NCBI GenBank assembly: GCA_002410555.1
Contig: DHSR01000023.1
Location: 592 to 44,373 of the forward strand
Source: Bacteroidales bacterium UBA5281
Lineage (GTDB): Bacteria > Bacteroidota > Bacteroidia > Bacteroidales > Lentimicrobiaceae
DNA: 43,782 nucleotides
Direction of reading: 5' to 3'
Both the position numbers and the translations under genes were made by a program. The notes beneath the pieces are model-generated. The model saw nothing but the letters and a program-made list of their open reading frames with translations, was not told where the DNA came from and did no database searches. Numbering within the stretch: position 1 is the stretch's first letter; every line of letters begins with the position of its first letter. Positions 6,752 through 15,491 of this stretch are shown here, in pieces.

Positions 6752-9700
6752 ATGAACATCCTTATACGCAAACTACGACCAGCCTGGTACATTTTTTTAC
6801 TGGGAGTAATATGCACAGCCTGCAATAAAAATGAGTCGAACCTGCAACCTGACAATGAGATGGTTAGAGGCAGCATGGATGTATCTGAGTACTTGCGACA
6901 GGCTGATGCCTGGGCAGGAAAACTGAATGTAGACAGTGCCATGGGTTACTATTCAGCAGCACTGAGTCTGCTTGAACGGGATAAGAAATGGGAAGCTCAG
7001 TTTAAGGTTTTGTTAAATATCGCCGATCTGTATCGTTTGGTGGGCAATACCGCATTGAGCCGCGAAAAAGTAAATGAGGCCGGCCGGCTGTTATCCTTAC
7101 GGCTTGATAACAATCAGTTATTGCTGGCTGATCTGCTACACCGAAAGGGCTTGTTGCTTATGGACCGGGGAGCCTTCGACAGTGCGGTAATTGTTTTTGA
7201 GCAAAGCCTTTCCAATCGTACAGCCGTAAACGGACCCAACGACACTGCCTTAGCACTAACTTACAATGGACTGGGAACCATCAGATTTTTCCAAAGCAAT
7301 TTTCCGGCAGCCCTGACCTATTACAACAAAGCCATAGAATTAGCGAGTAAAAAGGCTCACCCAGAGGATGCGGACATGTCGAGATTTTTACAAAACGTTG
7401 GCATCATCTATGCGCAGCAGGGCGATTATGATAAGGCCGGTGCAGCTTTTGAGGAATCCATGAAAATAATGGAAAACATCAGTCATCCAGACGACCCCGA
7501 CCTGGCCAACCGCTACCTGAATACCGGCAGGTTTATGGCATTAATTAACAGAGACAATGAATCGATTGAATATTATGATAGGGCAGAGAAAATTTTAATC
7601 AATGTGGTTTCTCCGGATCACATTGATCTGGCTAGTTTATATCAAAACAAAGGTTCGCTTTACATCCATTTAGCCGATTACGAGAAGGCACTGATCTATT
7701 TTAAAAAAGCCCTGGGCATTGCTGAAAATCATTTCCCGCCTCAGCATCCAAGTATTCTTCAGCTTTATATGAACATTGGTTATGTTTATGAAAAGAAAGA
7801 AGATTTAAAGGAGGCTCTGGCCTTTTATAAAAAAAGCATACCGGATAATACAGACCATCCATCTCTGGTGAAAACCTACAGCAATATGGCAAGTTTGTAT
7901 GCGAATCTGAATAAATTAGATACGGCCAATGGCTATTATGAAAAAGCCATGCACACTGCCGAAAAATTACTTGGGCCGGAGCATCCCGAAACCGGTCTGC
8001 TATATACCAGATATGGATACTTTCTGATGAAGGCCGGAAAGTTATCTAAAAGCCATGAGTTAATAGAAAAGGCGCTGGATTTAAGTAAAAAACATTTCGG
8101 CGTAAAAAGCAGGGAGGTTTCAAATAATTTAGCTTATTTGGGCAATTATGAAATGGTTGCGAATAATGATCATGCTAAGGCATTAAAACTTTATCAACAA
8201 GCGCTTATTTCATATGTTGCGGACTTCAACAATGAAGACTATGGTCAAAACCCTGATTTAGATACCATTGTACCCGACCGATATCTGATGAATGCGCTGA
8301 ATGGCAAGGCTGATGCTTTATATCTGCTTGCCAACCAGGGGGTTGCCCCTAGCTTACCCTTACTCAGGCTTAGTCTTGAGACATCAAAGCTGGCTACCGC
8401 CGTAATGGAGCGATTGCGCAGGAGTTATCAAAATGAAGAGAGTAAGTTGATCATTGCTTCCGAGGAGCGCAGCACCTATCAGAACACCATCAAAGTAGCC
8501 GCGAGGCTGTACGAACTTACCCGTGAAAAGCAATATCTGCAGGAAGCTTTCACCTATGCCGACCGGGGGAAGTCCGCAGTTTTGCTTGCTTCAGTCAAAG
8601 ATTTACAAGCCATTCGGGTAGGCAATATTCCTGAAAACGTCCGCAAGTTGGAAAAGTCGCTCAAACTAAGCCTGGGCTCTTACAACCGGCTTATTTATGA
8701 AGAAAACCAAAAAGACAATCCGGATCAGAACAAATTACGATTCTGGGACGGTCGTACTTTTGAGTTGGAATCCCGCTACGATAGTCTCGTTAATGTACTG
8801 GAACGTGATTATCCTGATTATTATGCCCTTAAGTTCAGCGAGCCATCCATAAATCCTGAACAAATTCAAAGTCAGCTTGAACCAGGCCGCTCACTGATTG
8901 AATACACGGTGACCGATACACTACTTTATATTTTTGTTCTCAACAAAGAAAAATTCGATCTGGTAATCCACAAAATCGGCCCTTCATTCCTCAATCATAT
9001 CCGCGACCTCACTGCTTCGACCGGCGCCAATGACCTTATGAGCATCCGCAAAGATGATTACCTGCGTTATACCAGGGCAGCCTATGCCTTGTATAAAGAT
9101 TTGCTATTGCCTGTTACCAGAATCAGTACGGATAAAAGCCTGATCATTATTCCGGACAGTGAGATAGGCTACCTTTCCTTTGACATGTTACTGAATACAC
9201 CTGCTGATACCACCTCCATGGATTTCAGGAAACTTTCCTTTTTAATCAGGGATTATGTTATCAGTTACTCCACTTCGGCCACCCTTCAATTTTCAATGCT
9301 GGCAAAGAATAAAAAAAGGGCAGCACGCAATTTACTTGCACTTGCTCCTGATTATAATAATCTTACCGATTTGAATAAGAATGGCTTCACCGATGGATCG
9401 GGTAATACAGTTTACCTGATGCCAATTCCTGGTGTAGAAGAAGAAATCAGAGGAATTCGCAAAACCATTCCGGGCAAAACATTTATGGGCGCACAGGCTA
9501 CAGAGCGGGCATTTAAAAAAGTAGCTCCGGACTATAATATTCTACACTTTGCCATGCATACCCTGATTAATAATGAAGAACCTATGCTGTCGAAACTGGT
9601 ATTTTATCAGGATAATGACAGCATTGAAGATGGCATGCTTAACACTTATGAACTTTTCGGCATGAATCTCAATGCCCGGCTGGCCGTTTTAAGCGCCTGC

Positions 9701-10102
9701 AATACAGGTTCCGGACGGCTGATAGAGGGTGAAGGGATTATGAATCTTGCCAGAGGGTTTATTTATGCAGGCGTACCATCCATTGTGATGACTTTATGGT
9801 CGGTAGAGGATCAGACCAGTGCCACAATTGTTAAGAAATTTTACAAGTATCTGGTTCGTGGAATGCCTAAAGACCAGGCTCTCAGGAAGGCCAAACTCGA
9901 TTTATTGAATGAGGGCGACATGTTACACGCCCATCCTTATTATTGGGCAGCTTATGTCTCCATTGGAGATTATGCGCCCATGACTTTAATTAAATCCTAC
10001 TATTTAACAGTATTCTATAGTCTACTATCGTTGGCAGTCGTCATTGGATTGTTCCGGTTGAGAAAGTCTAAAACTGAGCCCGCTCCGAGGAGTGCATCAT
10101 AG
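6752..10102 (+). CDS. Envelope-anchored TPR-CHAT protease-like protein
   Basis: The 1116-residue product starts with a basic-hydrophobic export signal ending in a lipoprotein-like TAC (Cys24), so it is probably a lipoprotein. Residues of about 50-500 are many 42-residue kinesin-light-chain-type TPR repeats (recurring Asn-Gly/Tyr and His-Pro pairs). A helical stretch follows, then a C-terminal CHAT domain (about 800-1075). The CHAT catalytic pair is visible: His936 in HFAMHT and Cys983 in LSACNTG, with the family's GEGIMNLARGFIYAG, TLWSVED and HPYYWAAYVSIGD motifs. CHAT is a caspase-like peptidase fold. A final membrane helix (about 1083-1101) is followed by a basic tail RLRKSK. The C-terminus would then be cytoplasmic and the TPR and CHAT parts periplasmic. 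It lies next to an ECF sigma/TPR anti-sigma pair, which suggests a proteolytic signalling role. Substrate and activity are unknown. Confidence 0.88.
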   Translation: MNILIRKLRPAWYIFLLGVICTACNKNESNLQPDNEMVRGSMDVSEYLRQADAWAGKLNVDSAMGYYSAALSLLERDKKWEAQFKVLLNIADLYRLVGNTALSREKVNEAGRLLSLRLDNNQLLLADLLHRKGLLLMDRGAFDSAVIVFEQSLSNRTAVNGPNDTALALTYNGLGTIRFFQSNFPAALTYYNKAIELASKKAHPEDADMSRFLQNVGIIYAQQGDYDKAGAAFEESMKIMENISHPDDPDLANRYLNTGRFMALINRDNESIEYYDRAEKILINVVSPDHIDLASLYQNKGSLYIHLADYEKALIYFKKALGIAENHFPPQHPSILQLYMNIGYVYEKKEDLKEALAFYKKSIPDNTDHPSLVKTYSNMASLYANLNKLDTANGYYEKAMHTAEKLLGPEHPETGLLYTRYGYFLMKAGKLSKSHELIEKALDLSKKHFGVKSREVSNNLAYLGNYEMVANNDHAKALKLYQQALISYVADFNNEDYGQNPDLDTIVPDRYLMNALNGKADALYLLANQGVAPSLPLLRLSLETSKLATAVMERLRRSYQNEESKLIIASEERSTYQNTIKVAARLYELTREKQYLQEAFTYADRGKSAVLLASVKDLQAIRVGNIPENVRKLEKSLKLSLGSYNRLIYEENQKDNPDQNKLRFWDGRTFELESRYDSLVNVLERDYPDYYALKFSEPSINPEQIQSQLEPGRSLIEYTVTDTLLYIFVLNKEKFDLVIHKIGPSFLNHIRDLTASTGANDLMSIRKDDYLRYTRAAYALYKDLLLPVTRISTDKSLIIIPDSEIGYLSFDMLLNTPADTTSMDFRKLSFLIRDYVISYSTSATLQFSMLAKNKKRAARNLLALAPDYNNLTDLNKNGFTDGSGNTVYLMPIPGVEEEIRGIRKTIPGKTFMGAQATERAFKKVAPDYNILHFAMHTLINNEEPMLSKLVFYQDNDSIEDGMLNTYELFGMNLNARLAVLSACNTGSGRLIEGEGIMNLARGFIYAGVPSIVMTLWSVEDQTSATIVKKFYKYLVRGMPKDQALRKAKLDLLNEGDMLHAHPYYWAAYVSIGDYAPMTLIKSYYLTVFYSLLSLAVVIGLFRLRKSKTEPAPRSAS

Positions 10103-10118
10103 CCCGAAAGGCCAAAGA

Positions 10119-10146
10119 CCTGCCTGCTTGTCCATGCAGTCAGACA
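10119..10146. repeat. CCTGCC-containing intergenic segment
   Basis: CCTGCCTGC followed by TCCATGCAGTCAGACA resembles parts of the elements near 3460 and 13511. The 10103-10346 gap otherwise holds only the mutS2 promoter area. Weak evidence; possibly a decayed copy of a dispersed element. Confidence 0.25.
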
Positions 10147-10228
10147 TAAAGATTCACTGAATTTAATTTTCTGATTTCAACTTCTTTGTGAACCCTGGTT
10201 TCTTCTTCTGGCTCAGTGAACCGCATAG

Positions 10229-10236
10229 TAATTTTG
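10229..10236 (+). promoter_or_regulatory. Candidate distal mutS2 promoter box (TAATTTTG)
   Basis: An exact TAnnTTTG box about 110 bases ahead of the chosen start, with a weak TCTG 18 bases upstream. Confidence 0.4.
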
Positions 10237-10271
10237 TGGCATTCTATTTTTTACTTATGCAGCGAAGCCTC

Positions 10272-10298
10272 AAAACCGTCGTTTAAAAACCGTCGTTT
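10272..10298. repeat. Tandem duplication of AAAACCGTCGTTT
   Basis: The 13-base sequence AAAACCGTCGTTT occurs at 10272-10284 and again at 10286-10298, one base apart, in the promoter region of mutS2. It may be a recent local duplication or a pair of binding sites. Confidence 0.6.
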
Positions 10299-10321
10299 CA
10301 GGCCGGCATGGCTAAAATTCG

Positions 10322-10329
10322 TAATTTTG
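10322..10329 (+). promoter_or_regulatory. Proximal mutS2 promoter box (TAATTTTG)
   Basis: An exact TAnnTTTG box with TTTC 22 bases upstream. It lies downstream of the ATG at 10308, which argues that translation begins later, at the TTG at 10347. Confidence 0.5.
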
Positions 10330-10346
10330 CAAAAAATTACCAGGCT

Positions 10347-12791
10347 TTGATTTATCCTCATACATTTGAACATAAAACCGGATTTGATCAGGTGAGGACG
10401 ATGCTGAAAAAGTATTGTCTTAGCCAGGCTGCCGTTGTGATGGTTGATCAAATGCAGTTTTTGTCAGATGCCGTCATCATCGGTCGTTTGTTGGGCGAGA
10501 CGGATGAAATGCGCCGTTTACTGGATTCAAACAATGGGTTTCCCTCACAAGATTATTTTGACCTGGTACCTGCACTCAAACAAATCAAGGTAGAAGGCAC
10601 CTATCTTGATACTGAAACCCTTATAAATCTTCAGCTTTCGTTGATTACCATTACCCGTATTGTGGAACTGATCAGCAAGCTGGATATTGAAAGCTATCCC
10701 CATCTTACTGCCATAAACCCTTCGCAACTGCCTCCTCAGGAGATCATTCATCAAATTAACCGTTTGCTGGACGAAAAGGGAGACATCCGCGACAATGCCA
10801 GCGAACGTTTGCTTAAGCTGCGCAAAGAAATCCACTCACGTACGTCGAGCATTGACCGGAAGATTAATCAGGTTTTTGCCCTGGCCAAAAGGAACCACCT
10901 GGTAAATGACGATGCCGAGCTTACCATCCGCAATGGCAGATTGGTAATCCCGATCCCTGCCGGCAATAAACGCAAACTGAATGGTTACGTCCATGATACT
11001 TCAGCCACAGGACAAACAGTTTTTATTGAACCGGCAGAAGTATTTGAAATCAACAATGAAATTCAGAACCTTAGCATTGAAGAGCGGCAGGAAATCATCC
11101 GGATCCTTCAGGATTTTGCCTCCTCTATCCGCCCGCAACTGCCTGAACTGGAAGCGTTTTATATCTTTCTTGGAGTCATTGATTTTATCCGGGCCAAAGC
11201 CAGACTGGCTGCAGAAATGGAGGCAGTTAAACCTTTATTATCTTCAGGGCCGGCGCTTAACTGGCAACACGCAGTGCATCCTCTGCTCAAAAGATCGCTT
11301 CAACAACAAGGCCGTAAGATTGTAGATCAGAATATTGCATTGTCTCCACAGGAGCGGATTATGATTATTAGCGGACCCAATGCCGGGGGAAAATCTGTTA
11401 CCCTGAAAACTACGGCATTGCTTCAATATATGCTTCAATGCGGATTGCTTATACCCGTGAAAGAAATTTCGGAAGCCGGTATTTTTAAGCAGATTTTTCT
11501 GGAAATAGGCGATGAGCAGTCGCTGGAGAACGACCTTAGCACCTACAGTTCACACCTGATGCACATCAAGCATTTTCTGGAAAAGTCCAATGAACAGACC
11601 TTAATTCTCATTGATGAATTTGGAGCAGGCACCGAGCCTCAACTGGGGGGCGCCATGGCCGAAGCAAGCCTGGCAAAGCTCAACGCCCTGGGTTGTTACG
11701 GTATAATTACTACCCATTACACCAACCTGAAACTTATGCCGGCTGAACATCCGGGCATTTTTAATGCCGCCATGCTATACGACACCCGCGAAATGCGACC
11801 CCTGTTTAAGCTCAGTCCCGGCAAGCCCGGAAGTTCGTTTGCCTTTGAAATTGCCCGAAAGATTGGTTTTCCCGATCAGGTGCTGGATGCAGCCAAAAGT
11901 AAAGTCGGCAGCAGTCAGTTAAATTTTGAGCAGCAACTCAATCAGTTGGAGGTAGATCAAAAAGCAGTGCAGCAAACCAGGATTCAGCTTCTGGTAGCTG
12001 ATGAAACCCTGGCTTCACTGGTTCAACGTTACGAAAAACTATTGAAAGAACTGGAAACCACCAGGCAGGCTCATATAAAAGATGCCAAGGCTAAAGCCAG
12101 GCAACTGCTCGACAATGCTAACCGCCTGATTGAAAATACGATTCGGGATATAAAAGAGAATCAGGCCGAAAAGGAAATCACCCGTCAGTTGCGCGATGAA
12201 TTGCAACAGAAAAAGGAGGCTTTACTCAGCGGGCCACACGAAAACGAAATTACCACCTCCCAAATATTCCTGCAAAAGTCTGACAAAACCAAACAGATGA
12301 ATGACCGGCCCAGAGGACCCATAAAGGCAGGCCATTTCGTTAAAATGGAAGGACAGGAAAGTATAGGTAAGGTTATGGATATAAAAGGGAAGCAGGCCAC
12401 CGTCATTTTCGGAAATATAACCATACGCACCAAAACCGAAAGGCTGATTCCAGCAACACCACAGGAAGTAAGGATGTGGGAAGCCAATCAGCATTTTGGC
12501 AAAACGCATTCAGGAGTTATTCACCAATTGAATGACAAAATGGCCGGTTTTAAAATGTCAATCGACATTCGTGGCAAAAAGGCTGAAGAAGCCAGTACTT
12601 TTATTGCCCGATATATTGACCAGGCTATATTGCTGAATGTAAAAGAAGTACGAATCTTACACGGCAAAGGTGATGGGGTATTGCGTAACCTCTTGCACGA
12701 ACACCTGCGAGACACCCGTGAAGTGGTGAGTTTTGAAGATGAAAGCCTGGAAAGAGGCGGGCATGGAGTTACTATTGTACGTTTTAGCTGA
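10347..12791 (+). CDS. mutS2: Endonuclease MutS2 (MutS-like ATPase with Smr domain)
   Basis: MutS2 binds branched DNA or, in some bacteria, collided ribosomes. It is not a mismatch repair factor. The 814-residue length is standard. The N-terminal core and clamp helices lead into the ATPase domain with Walker A GPNAGGKS and Walker B LIDEFGAGTEP. A coiled-coil segment rich in Gln/Glu/Lys follows. The C-terminal Smr nuclease domain has IDIRGKKAEEA and the catalytic loop HGKGDGVLR. I chose TTG 10347, which reads as M-I-Y-P-H-T-F-E, because relatives begin this way and a good -7 box lies between it and the ATG at 10308 (13 codons longer). The upstream ATG remains possible. The gene is monocistronic or leads the small DUF6132 gene. 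Confidence 0.93.
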   Translation: MIYPHTFEHKTGFDQVRTMLKKYCLSQAAVVMVDQMQFLSDAVIIGRLLGETDEMRRLLDSNNGFPSQDYFDLVPALKQIKVEGTYLDTETLINLQLSLITITRIVELISKLDIESYPHLTAINPSQLPPQEIIHQINRLLDEKGDIRDNASERLLKLRKEIHSRTSSIDRKINQVFALAKRNHLVNDDAELTIRNGRLVIPIPAGNKRKLNGYVHDTSATGQTVFIEPAEVFEINNEIQNLSIEERQEIIRILQDFASSIRPQLPELEAFYIFLGVIDFIRAKARLAAEMEAVKPLLSSGPALNWQHAVHPLLKRSLQQQGRKIVDQNIALSPQERIMIISGPNAGGKSVTLKTTALLQYMLQCGLLIPVKEISEAGIFKQIFLEIGDEQSLENDLSTYSSHLMHIKHFLEKSNEQTLILIDEFGAGTEPQLGGAMAEASLAKLNALGCYGIITTHYTNLKLMPAEHPGIFNAAMLYDTREMRPLFKLSPGKPGSSFAFEIARKIGFPDQVLDAAKSKVGSSQLNFEQQLNQLEVDQKAVQQTRIQLLVADETLASLVQRYEKLLKELETTRQAHIKDAKAKARQLLDNANRLIENTIRDIKENQAEKEITRQLRDELQQKKEALLSGPHENEITTSQIFLQKSDKTKQMNDRPRGPIKAGHFVKMEGQESIGKVMDIKGKQATVIFGNITIRTKTERLIPATPQEVRMWEANQHFGKTHSGVIHQLNDKMAGFKMSIDIRGKKAEEASTFIARYIDQAILLNVKEVRILHGKGDGVLRNLLHEHLRDTREVVSFEDESLERGGHGVTIVRFS

Positions 12792-12900
12792 AGCATCCGG
12801 GAATTTTAACATTCTTTAAGCTTACTTACGGCCTGATTATTGAACTGAACTCACCTGATATTGTTTTAACTGCATCATTCAAAACAAAAATACCATCGTA

Positions 12901-13131
12901 ATGGATAAAATAAAAATCTGGTTCACTTCCCGCAATACCTTAAAGAATTTTGCCGGCCTGCTACTGGGTGCACTTACCGGTTATCTGTATTATATTAATA
13001 TAGGTTGTACTTCCGGCACCTGTGCCATTACTTCCAATCCATATATGAGTGTACTTTGGGGTGCAGCTATGGGCTATCTGGTTTTTGACCTGTTTAAACT
13101 GAAAAATAAAAAGATAGCTTCTGAATCTTAA
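12901..13131 (+). CDS. Small membrane protein, DUF6132-like
   Basis: A 76-residue protein with two hydrophobic segments (about 15-33 and 48-65). Between them is a conserved-looking loop with two cysteines, IGCTSGTCAITSNPYMS. This pattern is recurrent in short Bacteroidota inner-membrane proteins annotated as DUF6132. The role is unknown; the Cys pair could bind a metal or form a disulfide. It follows mutS2 by 109 bases. Its stop codon overlaps the stop of the convergent MmcQ-like gene by 4 bases. Confidence 0.75.
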   Translation: MDKIKIWFTSRNTLKNFAGLLLGALTGYLYYINIGCTSGTCAITSNPYMSVLWGAAMGYLVFDLFKLKNKKIASES

Positions 13132-13466
13132 ACCCGCTTCTTATTCTTTCCCGATGGTTTAACCAATTCGTAGGAGTCAACTATCCAGTCTCTTATCAAC
13201 TCATCTTTCACAGATCCGTTTATACTCACAGTATTCCAGTGTTTTTTATTCATATGGTATCCCGGTTTAACACAAGGATAATGCGCTCTGAGTTCAATGG
13301 CTTTCCCGGGATTACATTTTAAATTGATCGAAAGTTCACTTTCCAGATCGGTCAGTGCAAATATTTTACCGCCGACCTTAAACACCAGCGTGGTTTCATC
13401 AAAAGGAAAATCCTCTCCTGCTCCGGGCAGAGAAAGGCAAAATTCACGAAGTTCTTCTATATTCAT
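13128..13466 (-). CDS. MmcQ/YjbR-like protein (DUF419 family)
   Basis: A 112-residue soluble protein with the family pattern: an N-terminal helix MNIEELREFCLSLPGA, then FPFDETTLVFKVGGKIFAL, and the HWNTVSING segment near the middle. The fold is double-wing and is linked to DNA binding in a few members, but no function is established. The start at 13466 gives the standard N-terminus; an upstream in-frame extension to 13544 runs into a hairpin region and is rejected. It is convergent with and overlaps the DUF6132-like gene by 4 bases. Confidence 0.85.
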   Translation of the reverse strand: MNIEELREFCLSLPGAGEDFPFDETTLVFKVGGKIFALTDLESELSINLKCNPGKAIELRAHYPCVKPGYHMNKKHWNTVSINGSVKDELIRDWIVDSYELVKPSGKNKKRV

Positions 13467-13481
13467 TGTTGTGTTATCTGG

Positions 13482-13533
13482 CCGCCACAGGCGGGATGTT
13501 TTAATTAGCTGCCTGTCCATCAGGGACGGACAG
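13482..13533. repeat. Two adjacent GC-rich hairpins
   Basis: CCGCC-ACA-GGCGG at 13482-13494 and CTGTCC/GGACAG at 13513-13533 (9-base loop) lie just upstream of the MmcQ-like gene. The 13467-13934 gap (468 bases) holds these, a short GGCAGGCAC stretch near 13724, and the promoter of the carboxyltransferase; I see no gene in it. Confidence 0.45.
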
Positions 13534-13859
13534 AATGAGCTCATATGTTGATTATTAATATTAGTCGTAATTCCTTCTCCCGGTGTTTATTTAACAGGTT
13601 ATCTGCAAATATAAAGTAATATTTTCTTATTTTTATGTGATGCCAGAATCCTTTCCTAAACGGACGGAATTGATTGCTACTGATTGCTGTTCACAAATTA
13701 CCCTTCACAGTTTCGCCAGAGGGAGGCAGGCACAGATATAAGATCACAAACACATTGTTAATAAGTTATAATATGCTGATTATAAATGATTTAATTCATT
13801 TCAAGTCATCAAATATCAGTTATTTGCACAATGCAGGAGTTTGCATTTTAAATAATCAT

Positions 13860-13867
13860 TACCTTTG
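13860..13867 (+). promoter_or_regulatory. -7 box of the carboxyltransferase operon (TACCTTTG)
   Basis: An exact TAnnTTTG box. A TTTG lies at 13840-13843, only 16 bases upstream, shorter than usual. Transcription would begin about 60 bases ahead of the start codon. Confidence 0.55.
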
Positions 13868-13934
13868 TATGCTTTGCCGGAAGTCCAAACCGGTATCAGG
13901 GATATTAAAAAGATCTTAGTTTAAAACTTCGGAT

Positions 13935-15482
13935 ATGTCATTAACCAGAAAGACAACTGACCTCAAGAAACGTATGCGTGATGCATTAATGGGGGGTGGG
14001 CAGGTAGCCATAGAAAAGCAGAAAGCCACGGGAAAGATGACTGCCCGCGAGCGCATCATAGCGCTGGTTGACCCCAAATCGTTTCATGAGTACGACCTGT
14101 TTGTAGAGCACGCAGGCAAAGATTTTAACATGGGAGACAAATACCTGCCCGGTGATGGTGTAATTACGGGCACCGGAACTATAAATGGTTATCCTGTATG
14201 CATTTATGCTCAGGATTTTACCGTAGCCGGTGGTTCACTGGGCTGGATGCATGCCAAAAAGATCACTAAAATTATGGATCATGCCATGAAATTGAAGGTT
14301 CCCATTATCGGCATCAACGATTCGGGGGGCGCCCGTATTCAGGAAGGGGTAAATTCGCTGGCAGGATATGGTGAAATTTTCTACCGCAATACTCAGGCTT
14401 CGGGATTTATTCCTCAAATAAGTGTAATATTGGGTCCTTGTGCCGGCGGGGCAGTTTATTCTCCTGCATTAACCGATTTTGTTTTTGTGGTAGATAAGAT
14501 ATCCAAGATGTTTATCACCGGTCCGGAAGTAATAAAAACAGTACTTGGCGAAGAAATCTCAATGGAAGAACTTGGCGGTGCCCGCGTTCAGAGTGAAATA
14601 ACCGGTAATGCCCATTTTTTTGCTGAAAGTGAACAAGAATGTTTCGAGCAGATCAAAACCTTATGCAGTTTCATTCCCTGGAACAACGTGAAAAAGGCTG
14701 AAGCATTTCCCAAGAAGCCACCCCGTACACGTACCTATAATATTGACAACATCTTTCCCACCAATCCGCGTCAGCCATATGATGTTAAGGATGTAATTAA
14801 ATCCATATCCGATGACTCTGACTTTTTTGAAGTTCAAAGCATGTTTGCCGCCAATATTGTTATTGGGTTTGCCCGTCTTAATGGGAACACTGTTGGGTTT
14901 GTGGCAAATCAGCCCTTAGTGCTGGCAGGCGTGCTCGATGTGGACTCCTCCGATAAGGCGGCCCGCTTTATCAGGTATTGTGATGCGTTCAATGTTCCCC
15001 TGGTTACCCTGGTTGATTTGCCCGGTTATTTGCCCGGCGTAGATCAGGAACATGCAGGTGTAATTCGCCATGGAGCAAAAGTACTGTATGCTTACAGCGA
15101 GGCTACGGTCCCTAAAATGACGGTAATTCTTCGTAAGGCTTACGGGGGTGGTTATATTGCAATGTGTTCCAGCCACCTGCGTGCTGATTTCGTATTCGCA
15201 TGGCCCACGGCTGAAATTGCTGTGATGGGTCCGGAGGGAGCCGCCAACATTATTTTCCGCAACGAAATTAAAAATGCAGAAAATCCGGAGGAGATGCGCA
15301 AACTCAAAATCAAAGAATATAAAGAAAAGTTTGCCAATCCATATGTAGCTGCGGCTTATGGCTATGTTGACGCGGTAATTGAACCTGCCGAAACCCGCAA
15401 TATGCTCATCCACGCATTAGAAATTTCAACCGACAAGGTTGAAGTGGTTCAAAAGAAAAAACATGGTATTCCCCCATTTTAA
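13935..15482 (+). CDS. Acyl-CoA carboxyltransferase beta subunit (propionyl-CoA carboxylase / methylmalonyl-CoA decarboxylase alpha type)
   Basis: This 515-residue cytoplasmic protein is a crotonase-fold carboxyltransferase. It moves CO2 between biotin and an acyl-CoA, most likely propionyl-/methylmalonyl-CoA. The N-terminal half carries GGARIQEGVNSLAGYG, which binds the acyl-CoA, and the oxyanion-hole glycines of GPCAGGAVYSPA. The C-terminal half carries the second site around RKAYGGGYIAMCSS and PTAEIAVMGPEGA, which handles biotin. The gene is followed after 9 bases by a biotin carrier gene, so the two form one operon. No biotin carboxylase (accC) and no membrane decarboxylase beta subunit lie next to it. 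The direction (carboxylase or decarboxylase) therefore cannot be read from this window, and I give no symbol (pccB or mmdA). Confidence 0.92.
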   Translation: MSLTRKTTDLKKRMRDALMGGGQVAIEKQKATGKMTARERIIALVDPKSFHEYDLFVEHAGKDFNMGDKYLPGDGVITGTGTINGYPVCIYAQDFTVAGGSLGWMHAKKITKIMDHAMKLKVPIIGINDSGGARIQEGVNSLAGYGEIFYRNTQASGFIPQISVILGPCAGGAVYSPALTDFVFVVDKISKMFITGPEVIKTVLGEEISMEELGGARVQSEITGNAHFFAESEQECFEQIKTLCSFIPWNNVKKAEAFPKKPPRTRTYNIDNIFPTNPRQPYDVKDVIKSISDDSDFFEVQSMFAANIVIGFARLNGNTVGFVANQPLVLAGVLDVDSSDKAARFIRYCDAFNVPLVTLVDLPGYLPGVDQEHAGVIRHGAKVLYAYSEATVPKMTVILRKAYGGGYIAMCSSHLRADFVFAWPTAEIAVMGPEGAANIIFRNEIKNAENPEEMRKLKIKEYKEKFANPYVAAAYGYVDAVIEPAETRNMLIHALEISTDKVEVVQKKKHGIPPF

Positions 15483-15491
15483 TTAAGTGCT

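Noticed and set aside
6748..6756. TCTGATGAA at the start of the TPR-CHAT gene as a third copy of the sigma motif
   Set aside because: It has one mismatch, overlaps the start codon, and no GTATTACC lies 12 bases upstream.
13674..13919. 81-residue plus-strand frame ahead of the carboxyltransferase
   Set aside because: It overlaps the promoter box, has no recognisable motif and is composed of AT-rich intergenic sequence.
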